A DNA stretch of 64,000 nucleotides, taken from contig CM067069.1 in NCBI GenBank assembly GCA_033980235.1, positions 13,032,828 to 13,096,827 on the forward strand. The letters are read 5' to 3'. The translations under genes were made by a program, and so were the position numbers. This DNA is from Diadema setosum (Eukaryota > Echinodermata > Echinoidea > Diadematoida > Diadematidae). This document shows positions 12,405-23,123 of this stretch, one piece after another; positions within the stretch are counted from its first letter, which is position 1, and every line of letters starts with the position of its first letter. The notes beneath the pieces were generated by a model. The model saw nothing but the letters and a program-made list of their open reading frames with translations, was not told the DNA's origin and made no database searches.

Positions 12405-12435
12405 AAACACCATCATACTAAGATATTAAACTATT

Positions 12436-12600
12436 GGAGTCGTTGTGGCCTAGTGGATAAGATAATGTACTTTCGAACGAAAGGTTCATAGTTTGGTTCA
12501 GCGGCCTGGCAGCAGCGGCTTGGACCGTACAGGCGTTCCTCAGTGAATGGTCCCTCGAAGGGAAATCGTTTCCGTATAGTCTTATTTATAAAACTAGTTT
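12436..12600 (+). repeat. tRNA-derived SINE-like sequence
   Basis: GTTGTGGCCTAGTGGATAAG resembles a tRNA D-arm and A box, followed about 30 bases later by a weak B-box-like GGTTCATAGTTTGGTTC. Unrelated body sequence follows. It lies head-to-head with the tRNA-like unit at 12328-12404. Confidence 0.4.
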
Positions 12601-12622
12601 GTGCTTCCTACACGTGACCGCG

Positions 12623-12650
12623 CCCCCCCCCCCCACTCCCACGTGCACGC

Positions 12651-12690
<40 letters not shown>
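12623..12690. repeat. C tract with CA microsatellite
   Basis: About 13 cytosines, then an uninterrupted CA run. Confidence 0.9.
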
Positions 12691-12693
<3 letters not shown>

Positions 12694-13753
12694 TGAGTGT
12701 ATCATGTTATTTTGCACTCTTCTTCTTCCTCTTTTTCCGGCTACTGCAAACAAGACGCCACAGCTGGGATAGCAAGGGCAAGGTCGCTAGTAATGCATTA
12801 AAACTCTTACTGAATATCAAGGGCCGCTATGGAACACTCAAGCACACGCAGGAAAGGCTGTAATAAAACAAAAGTTATAGTAACTACCTGATGACTACAT
12901 TACGTTTCAGCCAACCATGAGGACAGTTCTTCGTATAGGGATTTAGGATTCAGCCTGAAGCAAAATTAAGCTATCAGAAATGTTTCATCATTGTGATTGC
13001 CTTGGCGGATTGGTTGTTTTCCAGTACGTCAGATCCTTGTGATGCTCGGTATTATTGGAATGGACTTATGTCTGTATCAGCAGTAAGACGAGAACCCAGC
13101 TACAATCAATACAATGCCGTGATTGCGCTACGCTGATCCACAAAACGGATTCCAGGGATGGGCACTCCCACGCTGAAGTAGCGTTCTCAGTGCTGATTTA
13201 TTCATCCCTCTTGTGACAGTGAACGTGTATAAATGGACGCCCACATTCAACACAGGGGCGTTTGAAGAGGTCAAGGGTCAATGTACCACCCCTCCCCCTC
13301 CCCCACGGTTCCGCGGCCCCTGCAAGAATATTAACCTGAAGTAGCCTATTCAGTTTTCACACTTTATTATAACCCATACATTGTAAGGTACCCAGGACCT
13401 CCTGCTTGAAATTCAAGACCCTTATTTAGGGCACCCATACTCACTGGATGAAAATATAATGAAATGAATTTTGTTGAGGACACTTGCGGAGAAAATAATC
13501 AGTAACATTTTCAGAGTGAGGATATTCAGTCTTCTCATTCAGAGATGGGAATTTATCGAAATTTTACAAATTTATGATATTTTGAATGGATTGTGCGATT
13601 TTCCTCAAACTTAACTAATGTGTTCTATTGGTAAGTGTGTATTCACGCATTCCACACATATATTTGGGTTTTATTTCTTACAAAAAAAAATAAGCTTTCT
13701 ATTAACTTTCCACTAAGCTTTCCACTAAAATCTTTGTTTTTTTTTTTACTTAC

Positions 13754-13883
13754 CGTCTTGTTATCTTCTCGAATCTTCTGGTCGTACGCACTCAAAGCGA
13801 TTGTAAACATTATCGCTGTGACGTCATCAAAACAATGAATCCATTTCCGCCTCTCGGTCCGTTGACCGCCAACGTCGATCACC
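13754..13883 (-). CDS. Gα exon 6 (switch II)
   Basis: Exactly 130 bp, as in Gi genes. Residues 210-252 read [20 protein letters not shown], then [15 protein letters not shown] and EDNKT. DVGGQ is the G3 motif; Gln216 is the glutamine that positions water for GTP hydrolysis. This is the best-conserved exon in the window and sets the gene's orientation. The acceptor is TTTTACAG, the donor is GTAAGT and the downstream intron is phase 0 after EDNKT, at the same point as in vertebrate Gi and Go. Confidence 0.97.
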
Positions 13884-14448
13884 CTGTAAAATGAATTTCC
13901 AAAAGCAAGAACAGAGAGAGGTAAGTAAATTACGAGAAAGAGAGAGAGAAGAGGGGGGGGGGAGAGTTTATCCAACAAAATAATCAAAACGTCAAAATAT
14001 TTTCGTTCCTCTGTAAACAAAAAGGTTAGGATGAACGATAATTTATCGAATGAATAACGGGGAAGGGATTTGGTCTATAATGGGTGATGCGTGAGCTGAT
14101 GAGCAGCTTAATGCATTCCTGGCGGATATTTTAAGAAATGCGACTGTCGATGAAATCAAATTCACTCGCAAGTTCAAACAAACGATTACCAGTCGAGATA
14201 ACTGTAAATCATAGTGCTGAAGAGCGATAATTATATGGGAGTGTTTCAAGTGCTCCTCCTCGTACGCGACTATGCGAATTATTCGCGGTAGGGTTATTTT
14301 TGTTTGTTTGTTTTCACCGATCTGTAGTTATTATCTATAGCCACTGTTATTTCATATTATTGTCATGACAATAAAGTTCACTGTCAAGGATGATTATAAG
14401 AATTTTAATTCATGCCCAATAAAAATTACATAACAACCTGAGCAAATG

Positions 14449-14452
<4 letters not shown>

Positions 14453-14500
<48 letters not shown>
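14453..14500. repeat. GT microsatellite
   Basis: About 24 GT dinucleotides in Gα intron 5. Confidence 0.95.
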
Positions 14501-14501
<1 letters not shown>

Positions 14502-15654
14502 CTGAGACGGGGAAGGAGAAACAGGAAAAAAAAAAGGGGGGGCGGGGGTGTAGACCGTCCCGCATTTGACTGATCAAAAGAGATCAAATTAAGAACTTAT
14601 TCAGGACAGATTTTAAGCTGGTATACATTTCTCCCTCAGACCCATCACACACTATATTATGAGGAGTCACGGAGCATTGAAGGGCACCTTATCGTATATG
14701 GTAGGGGCACAAACTTTCAATGAATCGCCCAGTAGAGCTTTACCCTCCCCTTTCACGTCCAGCCCTCCAGTGTGGTGTGGTATAACCTAGAGTTCAGAAA
14801 TCATACTCCAGGATACCTCCACTTCAGGATTTTATCAGTTTCATTAAGAAAGAGAAAAATATTCCCTGTATAACAATGTAAAAATGATCAAATAGGAAAA
14901 GAAATGAGGAAATTATGACATTCTGAAAATAAATGTCCAAATTTTTCGGTAAACACTTCATAAACAGTGGTTACGAATATTCAAATCAGCAAGATGGTGA
15001 TGTCATGCTCTACATTTCTTAATCATTTCATATACAAAAATGACAAAAATCTCAAATTTCAGCCGTATATATATAAATCGTGTCTTAAAACCACCCAAAA
15101 GAACAAATGTTATCTCTGATATATTTTGGTATTGGAATATGCTTTTATCCGTATTAGCTAAAATTGACAAACGCTTAATCTTTACCAAGCCTTGCTATAG
15201 CTGTGCTATGAAAGGGACAAAACACAGGATGTAAACCATCGGACCAACAACAATGAAGGGATTATCAGATTTAGGTGAAATTGAGCATGTTCTATTAACA
15301 CATTCTGACCATGATTAATGCTTATTTTCAAAGCAGTAGCCTCATCCTATCAATAGTTATTAGACTTGTAAGTGAAGAGTGTGCAAAGGATTTCAAGAAA
15401 TGAAAAGCAGCCTCTAAGACATACCTGATCATTCTATACTTTCCCCCCAAAAAGGATTGTAGAAAAACTGCTTAAAAACACATTTTCCCATTCATGTTAA
15501 GATCCCAAACTGAAGAATAATGTAGAAGAAGGATAATTCTTTCAGAAAATATGAAAAACTGAAGATTGACTTGGTTGAATCATTTCACCTTTTTTGAGTC
15601 CTCGCGTAAGATTAAGGGGTGCGACTTTTTGTTTGTTTTGTGATGCACGGTCAT

Positions 15655-15670
15655 ACACACACACACACAC

Positions 15671-15735
<65 letters not shown>
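15655..15735. repeat. CA/TA compound microsatellite
   Basis: CA repeats followed by about 30 TA dinucleotides. Confidence 0.95.
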
Positions 15736-15737
<2 letters not shown>

Positions 15738-15844
15738 CACTTTGGATAGAATCATGAGGGAATATCAATGCACAAAATGTCCCCCCCCCCCATACCTTTC
15801 CCCCCTCTTCCTTACCATGCTCTTACGGCAGGGACTATACTTGC

Positions 15845-16235
15845 TTAAATGGTTGGTACAGTATAGGTTGAGATGAGCATTGGGCTTTTAACTTTTTGAG
15901 AGATACCGAGAAAACACTTATGATATAGTACAGAGCATACCAGTTTAAGAGGAATTCAAAGTTTATTTGGTGAAAATCGGGTTTGGAATGACTGAAACAT
16001 CCAAAAACAAAGTAAAACAAAGCGACTGTAATAAAGTGTGGGTCCCACACTTTATTGGAATCGCTCTTTTTGGATATTTCAGCCATTTCAAAACATATTT
16101 TCATCAAATAAACGTTGAATTCCTCACAGAATTACACGCTCTTTCATATTTCATACAAAGTTTCTCATTATCTCACCAAAAAAAATGTTAGAAACCTGAA
16201 ATTAGGTCTCAACCAAAACAACATGATCCCTTTAA
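15845..16235. mobile_element. Foldback element A, copy 3
   Basis: Full-length foldback with the central GTGTGGGTCCCACAC palindrome and arms around ATGACTGAAACATCC and GGATATTTCAGCCATTTC. The left end has decayed (TTAAATGGTTGG). Confidence 0.83.
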
Positions 16236-16344
16236 GCGCAGATATACAATTTACACACAAGAAAACCAAGTTGTTTGATTTAAAGGACACTATTTCAGCA
16301 GACAAATCCTCTTTAAAATTCAAGACGGAAGGGAAATAGGATGA

Positions 16345-16715
16345 TTAAAGGTCTTATCAACCTTTGGGAGCAGTGATTTTAAAGATGTTCAAGATATCAC
16401 TTTTGATGCATATGATTGTGTCTGTCATTTGTGTCACAAAACATCCTACCATGTAAATTTTTTGCAATGAAACCTAAAATATAAGGAGATATCACTATTG
16501 TTTTCATTAAACCATAAATGTAGACGGTTTAGTCTGGAAAAATTTTTATTCTAACTATTGTTCACATTTTGTATATTTAACAATACTTAACATCGATTAT
16601 ACTGGTTAAAATTTTTATACTGGCTGTTTCTATCCCTAAGTCACACTTTAGAACTATTTTGAAGCACTAATGCTGGGTATTTGTTTCATCTGCAAATGGT
16701 AAATTATGTCTTTAA
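16345..16715 (-). mobile_element. MITE-B, copy 2 (inverted)
   Basis: Reverse complement of the 2458 copy over its full length, including CATATGATTGTGTCT opposite ACACATATGCATC and the TTTACCATTTGC end. Confidence 0.8.
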
Positions 16716-16948
16716 GAATAAAAGCGAGATACGCCTTGAATCATCCGTCTGTTCATATAATATCTTTGTTTTAGTAATATATCAGTGGACACGTGAATAG
16801 TCAACTGTTGTTAGTCTTAAAGCCATTTTTCGGTTAAACTGCAATACGTTGGGCATAGTTCCTGTACGCTTTAGTGATAATATATACAATCGTTCGTCGA
16901 TAACAAGTGAGCATATCTTTAGGGTGGGAATGGAATATTTTTACTTAC

Positions 16949-17077
16949 ACAAACTTTCGAAACTTCAGGGTGAACCTGGTGACCAGAATTCCAGTGGTTT
17001 TGAGCCGAGCTCGGATTATATCTTCATCGGATGGAATGTACCCTTCTTCCGCCAAGCACGATATTTTGTTAAAAAAG
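16949..17077 (-). CDS. Gα exon 5 (switch I)
   Basis: Exactly 129 bp, the canonical Gi length. It encodes FFNKISCLAEEGYIPSDEDI, then IRARLKTTGILVTRF and KFRKF (residues 167-208, plus Val209 split with exon 6). RxKTTG is switch I: Arg190 is the conserved catalytic arginine, the ADP-ribosylation site for cholera toxin in other Gα proteins, and Thr194 is the expected magnesium ligand. The family version near here is YVPT-x-QDVLR-x-R-V-K-TTGIVE; the ILVT segment and KFRKF strand are divergent. Found by reverse-complement reading; its frame is hidden among plus-strand open frames. Acceptor AATAG, donor GTAAGT. Confidence 0.92.
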
Positions 17078-17714
17078 CTATTAGAAGCAAATTAATAGAG
17101 AAAAAATAACATTATGTATAGAATCTCCATCGTACATAATAATTATACTTATAATTGTATGAATATGTGTACACTTTTCTTATCAAGCTGGGAATCAAGA
17201 CGCGATTATTGTGAGTAGGATGATAATAATATTGTATAATCATTATGATACAGGATCACTGTGATGAGTTATTATAAACTGAAACGTTCAATTTAAAACC
17301 TATTTAACAAAATCTTGATTCTCTCTACGATTAAGTCACGGACAAAATTTTGTTCGTACAATTATTGCTTCGGGTGCGAGATCTCTATTCTTCGGGATGG
17401 GGGATTTCTGGGGATTACGATGCGAACGACCCTTATTTAGCAGTCCCTCTTTCCACGATCACTTCAGATCGGATTACCATCAGGTAATAAATAGATATGA
17501 GCGTTTTGTAAAAACACGTCTTACTGGAAGGACATATATAAGTTTTGTCGGGGGGGGGGGTGGGGGGTGGTAATCAATCGAATCGAGTTTTTTTTTGTTT
17601 GTGTGTGCGTGTGTGTGCGTGTGTTTGTTTTTTGTTTTTTGTTGTTGTTTTTTTTGCGTGCATGTAACGGTCCGACAAGGCAGTGAAGTCCTTGGTGGTA
17701 TTTTTTTTTCTGGA

Positions 17715-17965
17715 ACTCAATTCAGTTCAGTTCAATTCAATTTTATTTCATTTTTCGACAAGAACATATAGACATCACTTTCTTTTTTGTAACAGAAAAT
17801 GAGGTGCGTAAAACTATGTAGGATGAAAAGAATGTACAATGATTGTAGCACCTTACGATAATTAAACATAGTCATAAAACTCAAGTGATTAGAAGTAAGT
17901 AAACAATATGCAAAATTCGAAAAATGGAGGGACCCACTAAAAAGACAAAGCTTGTAGGATGTGGG
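17715..17965 (-). repeat. Dispersed retroposon-like segment
   Basis: On the plus strand it opens TTCAATTCAATTTTATTTCA (an AATAAA-type tail on the minus strand) and contains GGAGGGACCCACTAAAAAGA and GGGCCCCTCAGA. The same blocks recur split at 34430-34530 and 34980-35060, so this is a dispersed repeat. Confidence 0.5.
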
Positions 17966-18715
17966 CCCCTCAGAAGATTTTTGCTGTTGGCCTGCAAACA
18001 ATTCCAGAGAAATCTATGTTGATTCTCAAATTGTCTCTTCGTTGCCAATTTAAACTATTTCTAAATGGACTTATAGAAGAAGGCATATTGTTACTATAGC
18101 TTCCATCACTGATAATTTGGAAAGACGATGAAGTGGAGCGGGGGCGATTTTCTGATTAGGAAATATTTCTTATTTTGTATCTTTCTAGACTGGGTATACA
18201 GAGGGATTTTTGGATTTTCTTAGCTTGATGGGATATAAACCATCATCATCGAGGTCGTATAAAAGCAGTTAATTATGAAACCTGCGATCCCGGGTGCATG
18301 GGAACACGTTCACTTGTTATTGTCTGATTTGCAGAGGCGGGGCTCCAGCGCCTTGCTTAGGAGGCGATACTAGGCAGGAAGGCGACTGGCCGAAACTCAT
18401 CAAGGCGGCCCCATCAGGGCGAGAAGGCAACAAAGAGATAAGATGACTTGTCAAAACTCAACTCGGGGCCTTGTGTGGGACGAAAAGGCAAGAAGGCGAG
18501 ATGGCTACATTTTTAAACTCGCCATTCAACCAAGGTATCGTACTAGCCAAAACAGAGAGTTAAGTTGCCCTTTCGTCTTGAATAGTCACCTTTCTAGCTG
18601 CACGTTTAAATCCTTTCGATCGGTCACAAAATCCTGTACCTGATGAGATTCCTAGTAACAGCTGCCTTTTCCGAAGATTAGTCACTTGGAAAAAAAGAAG
18701 AAGTTTCGTTATTGC

Positions 18716-18865
18716 AAAGGTTCGTTAATCCATAAACTAAACAATATTCGTAATTCCGAAGGTTCGTTACGACGCACCTTCTTTTCATTTAATAAAGAAC
18801 CTTCGAAATAACCAATCTACATTTCATTTTCGGATTAACGAACCTTCGGGATAACGAATATCATC
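18716..18865. repeat. GGTTCGTTA-type inverted repeat cluster
   Basis: CCGAAGGTTCGTTA-like units occur at 18718 and 18757, and the complement GGATTAACGAACCTTCG at 18832. The unit of 16-17 bp appears in both orientations and can fold back. Confidence 0.7.
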
Positions 18866-18931
18866 CGAGTTTCTCACCCTGCACCAACGTAAACGAAAGT
18901 AATTATGATGCCAGTGTAATGATACACTTAC

Positions 18932-19095
18932 TATTCTGCCGAGTCGTTAAGCTGGTATTCACTCTTCCGACGGTAACACTCCTGCAGCCCCCTGTCGGCC
19001 CACAGGCGGGATATGGTCGCTGCGAGTTCACGCGTTATGTTGAGTTCCCCGCTTTCAATCATTTGTGAGCATGCATAAAAGTACGCCACATCAAC
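18932..19095 (-). CDS. Gα exon 4 (helical domain, αC-αE)
   Basis: Encodes residues 112-165 plus two bases of Tyr166. It carries [19 protein letters not shown] and [10 protein letters not shown], close to the family's I-x-x-LW-x-D-x-G-x-Q-x-C-x-x-R-x-x-EYQL-x-DSA block. At 164 bp it is a few bases longer than the 158-161 bp usual in Gi genes. The extra length is near the start ([18 protein letters not shown]), where paralogues vary. The acceptor has a good polypyrimidine run (CTACCTTCCCCAG) and the donor is GTAAGT. Confidence 0.92.
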
Positions 19096-19597
19096 CTGGG
19101 GAAGGTAGAACAATACAGGAGATTTATATGAAAACAACGGTGCTAAAATAGATGATGATGTCGTTGTTGGTCATCACACGATGGTTACAATACTACAGTG
19201 ATCATCGAAGTAACTTAATGATAGGAAAGAATCACCATAACGATATGAAAGTAAAACTAACGTCTGATCATGCTGAGGTACAGCAATAATAATCACGAAG
19301 TTTATAATCATGACGAATCTAAAAGTCAAAGATATTGTTTGAACAGTTTCTTTGAACAAAATCAAATGTTTCACTTCTTTACTTCTCATCAAAAGTACAA
19401 TGTGTACTGGTTTTTGGTAACTTGTGTTGACTTCTCTTTGAGTCCCTTTCATTCACATTTTACGAACGTGATATTGATTATATCGGGGATGGAGAAAAAA
19501 TAGTATTGAACTTGAACTCGAAATTGAATATAGTTTGTCATACGTAGAGATTTTCGTATTCTCCTCACGTCGTTCACTAGGCCTACGGTCTTCGAGT

Positions 19598-19993
19598 TTA
19601 AAAGGATGGCACAGTTTTGGTTGAGATGGGGATTCAGATTTTGAATTTTTGTGAGATTATTAGAAACCATATATATGAAATATTAAAAAGTATACAATTC
19701 TAAGAGAAATTAAAAAAAGCAAAATGTAAGAAATTGATATCAAAATGATATTAAGAGATATTTAAAAACAAAGGGGTCCTAATAAAAGGTAGGACCCACC
19801 TTTTGTTAGACCCACTTGTTTTGATTTTTTGTATTAAATTCTCAACCATTTTAACACCGATTTTCTTCAAATAAACTTTTAATTCCTCTTAGAATTGCGT
19901 GCTCTTCGATATTTCATATAAGTGGTTTCTAATTATCTCGCAAAAGATGTAACCTGAATCTCCATCTCAACCAAAACTATATCATCCCTTTAA
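19598..19993. mobile_element. Foldback element A, copy 4
   Basis: Full-length, with the central AGGTAGGACCCACCT region. It is followed directly by a spacer of about 105 bp that recurs next to the copies at 22098 and 22453. Confidence 0.82.
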
Positions 19994-20097
19994 TCCCTTC
20001 ATAATGTCATGAAGAGAAAATGACCAGATATTATATAGCTGAAGAGCAAACGGGTGGCGGGCTTGTCAGGTTATCATAACACTTCTGCTATCAAGTA

Positions 20098-20270
20098 TCA
20101 AGTGGGTGGTGCAGTTTCGGTTGAGATGAGACTTCAGTTTTCCATTCTATGATTTTTTTTTTCAGATAAAGAGAAACCTCTTATGAAATATAAAAAGGCA
20201 TGTAATCCCAAGAAGAATTTCAAGTTTATTTGATGAAAATCGGTTTTAAAATGGATGAGAAAATGTCACA
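20098..20270. mobile_element. Foldback element A, truncated copy 5
   Basis: Left half only. It runs from GTGGGTGGTGCAGTTTCGGT to the ATCGGTTTTAAAATGG arm, then changes to unrelated sequence. Confidence 0.7.
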
Positions 20271-22097
20271 TGGGCGGACTCAAATAATGCTCAATCACAC
20301 TCGTGCCATTCACTTCAATGTACAATTTAATATAAGCATTTGTGGAATATTTACAGGACTGAAATCAAGGAGTTGTGACCAACATAAAATGCAAAAATCA
20401 AAATTCTTAGTGAGATAAATTTAATTACAATACTCTTATATTCGACAACCATGTGAACGGGACCCTGTCTTGGTCCGGTTCCACCTGTAATTTTGGCTTG
20501 ACACTTGTTCAGAATAATTATACCAGCTTCACTATCAATTCGTTATCCCTGACAATACACTATCTGCTATCAAGCGCAACACTATTTGGTTCACACCACC
20601 GTAGTGCTGATCCGGAGATGACCAGCCTGCACGCACGACGGTTTACCGCGGTTAAAACACTTGTCTTCAATTACACTGCTTCCGTTTACATCCGGGTTCT
20701 GTGCTAACCCGCAATTATCATGAAGTATATAAATACCAATCTTCGAATTATGTGCACATTATTTTCATCTTTTTACCAATTTAACATGACCTTCATCTCT
20801 CTACTTCAGCGACACTTCCACGTCGTAACCAATCATATCTACAGGGTGTCATGCACCCGCCAGGTTCATCGCTCACCTGCGTTGTCCCCAGAGTCACATT
20901 AATTGTCAAACTGTTCGCTTCCAGAACATGAACTGATTCGTGGGTGGAGCGTCCTTATATGCGAGGTTGCTGTTCCAGCTCCAAAGTGTCGCGAGGGACC
21001 CGCGTTCCGTATTCTTTGGCGTCCAAAGTCCTCCCTAGCGAGGGGCGGACCCAGTCGCTCTGCTGCGAATGCGTCGGCCTGGGAGTAGGCTCGTCCTCGG
21101 TCTCGGCGCCATCTACAAAATCATTTAAATGCAACATATACCAGTGGGGTGTGTTCTAATCACACACACACAAAGATTATCAGCTTAAAATCCTGACATC
21201 ACAGTGACAATTTACGAACTGCATTATTATCCAATTAACATACAAAAATTCACATAATGAAATGTTTCAAACATTGGAAATATAACCGTGCATAGCTTAT
21301 CAAACATCACCGCATCGTTTATAATATACTTTATCACTTATTCACGGGGTTCTCCGGGGCTATATGTGGTGCCCTGAAACACATTCACATCCTTTTACAC
21401 GACAAAGCAGAAATCAAATCGCAATTTAACTTACCAATGACCGGTGTAATATAACCAAAATGCCTCTTCTTCTTGGCTACTGGAAGGCTGCAAAGGCTGT
21501 TGGAATACGCCTTCTGGCAGCAAACAAAATCTGAACTCTAATTAGCCAGTATACAGGCTGACGGTAAGGTGGACGGACGGCTCCTGGCCGCAAACGAAAT
21601 TGGGCTTAGACACAAAATTATCTTGCCAACTGGCGCCTGAGTGTGGCAGGTTGGTTTCCTGCCATCACGGAGCTAACTCAATGTTCTCTCGGTGAAATCA
21701 AAATGGTGTCTGCCCCGAAAAGATCCAACTCTACTGTTAAATTGCTACTCGGCTACGACACTCCTTTTCGAGGCATTTGGAATATTTGATACAACTAAAA
21801 GGACTTGAACGAAAACACCTATACAGCACTCTCCCGGAACTGGAGCTATTTCCTGTCTTTTCTTTCTACATTAATTGACATGCAAAAATAAATGAACTCC
21901 TCTCGGTCATCGATGGCGCTACTTGTAAAACATTTACACCTGTCTTATCACTTTCTCTCTCTCGCTCTCGCTTTCTCTCTCGCTCCCTCACTCGCACCCT
22001 TTGTCTCGTTATCCCTACCCGTAAACATGTTTGTCTAGTTGAATGACCGATAGGTGATGTACATGAAACAACCTGGAAATGCATTTTCAATGTGACA

Positions 22098-22343
22098 GAT
22101 ATCCAAAACAAAGCAATAAAATCTTAATAAAAGTTGGGACCCACCTTTTACTGGGATTGCTTTGTTTTACTTTATTTGTGTATATCTCGATCTGCCATTT
22201 CAAACAGATTTTCATCAAATAAACTTTGAATTCCTCTTAGAATTGTATGCTCTTTCATTTCATTTCATAAAGTGGTTTCTAAGTATCTCACAAAAAGTTG
22301 AAACCTGAATCCTCATCTCAGCCAAAACTATACCATCCCTTTA
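22098..22343. mobile_element. Foldback element A, truncated copy 6
   Basis: Right part only. It enters at GATATCCAAAACAAAGCAA, passes the AGTTGGGACCCACCT centre and ends at CCATCCCTTTAA. Confidence 0.75.
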
Positions 22344-22452
22344 ATAACGTCACAATGTCATGAACAGAAAATGACCGGATATTTATATATGGCAGAAGAG
22401 CAAACGAGTGGCCAGCTTGTCAGGTTATCATAACACTTTTGCTATCAAGTAT

Positions 22453-22857
22453 CAAAGGGATGGTACAGTTTCGGTTTAGATGAGACTCCAGTTTTCCATT
22501 TTTTATGATTTTTTTTTTTTTAAGATGATGAGAAACCTCTAATGAAACATTAAAAGGCATGTAATTCTAAGAGGAATTCAAAGTTTATTTGATGAAAATC
22601 GGTTTTGAAATGGTAGAGATATCCAAAACAAAGCAATCCAATCTTGATAAAAGTTGGGACCCACCTTGTACTAGGATTGCTTTGTTTTACTTTATTTTTG
22701 GATATCTCAGACATTTCAAAATCGATTTTCATCAAATAAACTTTGAATTCCTCTAGAATTGTATGCTCTTTAACATTTCATGTAGTGGTTTTTAAGTATC
22801 TCACCAAACGTTGAAAGCTGAATTCTCACCTCAATCAAAACTATACCATCCCTTTAA
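22453..22857. mobile_element. Foldback element A, copy 7
   Basis: Full-length copy ending ACCATCCCTTTAA. With its trailing spacer it reaches to within about ten bases of the exon 3 donor. Confidence 0.82.
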
Positions 22858-22981
22858 TCCTTTCATAATGTCATGAGCAGAAAATGACCAGATATATAGC
22901 TGAAGAGCAAACGGGTGGCCCGCTTGTCAGGTTATCATAACACTTCTGCTAACAAGTACTAGTATCAAGTCACACCCCCAC

Positions 22982-23123
22982 CTTTCGCTCTTTATGGCCG
23001 AAGTCGATGTCCAGTTTCTCCATGGCATCGAGAATGGCATGGACGGATTCGATCACGTTCGAGTTGACGATAGCGCGGTACATGTGCCTCTCATCCGGCG
23101 TGAAGCCTTGCTGATGAATCAGC
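22982..23123 (-). CDS. Gα exon 3 (helical domain, αA-αB)
   Basis: Exactly 142 bp, the canonical Gi exon 3 length. Residues 65-111 begin LIHQQGFTPDERHMYRAIV and run through the αA helix to EKLDIDFG, which aligns with the family's MGRLKIDFG-type segment. The acceptor is AATTACAG. The donor is GTGGGG, a weak match to GTRAGT, and it lies about ten bases from a repeat cluster that fills the downstream intron. Phase 0 at the 3' side fits exon 4. Confidence 0.92.

Larger units (their letters stand above)
11608..13753 (-). other. Gα intron 6 (2.1 kb)
   Basis: Contains a foldback element A copy (11883-12277), two tRNA-like sequences in opposite orientation (12328-12500), a C tract with CA repeat (12623-12690), and unremarkable sequence from 12700 to 13750. 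Confidence 0.85.
13884..16948 (-). other. Gα intron 5 (3.1 kb)
   Basis: Contains a GT repeat (14453-14500), a CA/TA repeat (15655-15735), one foldback element A (15845-16235) and one inverted MITE-B copy (16345-16715), the last two only 110 bases apart. Otherwise plain AT-rich sequence. Confidence 0.85.
17078..18931 (-). other. Gα intron 4 (1.9 kb)
   Basis: Contains a retroposon-like segment near 17715-17965, a repeat array around 18716-18865 and a GC-rich stretch at 18330-18560 with short AAGGCGA-type repeats. No coding signal was seen. Confidence 0.8.
19096..22981 (-). other. Gα intron 3 (3.9 kb)
   Basis: Mostly filled by four copies or parts of foldback element A and by their shared spacer. 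Between 20450 and 21870 lies a GC-richer block of unknown origin; its ORFs match nothing I recognise. Confidence 0.85.

Noticed and set aside
13643..14020. 125-codon ORF as a stand-alone small G protein
   Set aside because: Only the 43 residues between a TTTTACAG acceptor and a GTAAGT donor are Gα; the flanks are intron.
20440..21870. Possible LTR retrotransposon fragment (GC-richer, a TGTCGTAGC start and a TGGCGCC on the minus strand)
   Set aside because: No matching LTR pair, TG...CA ends, or gag/pol similarity could be found.
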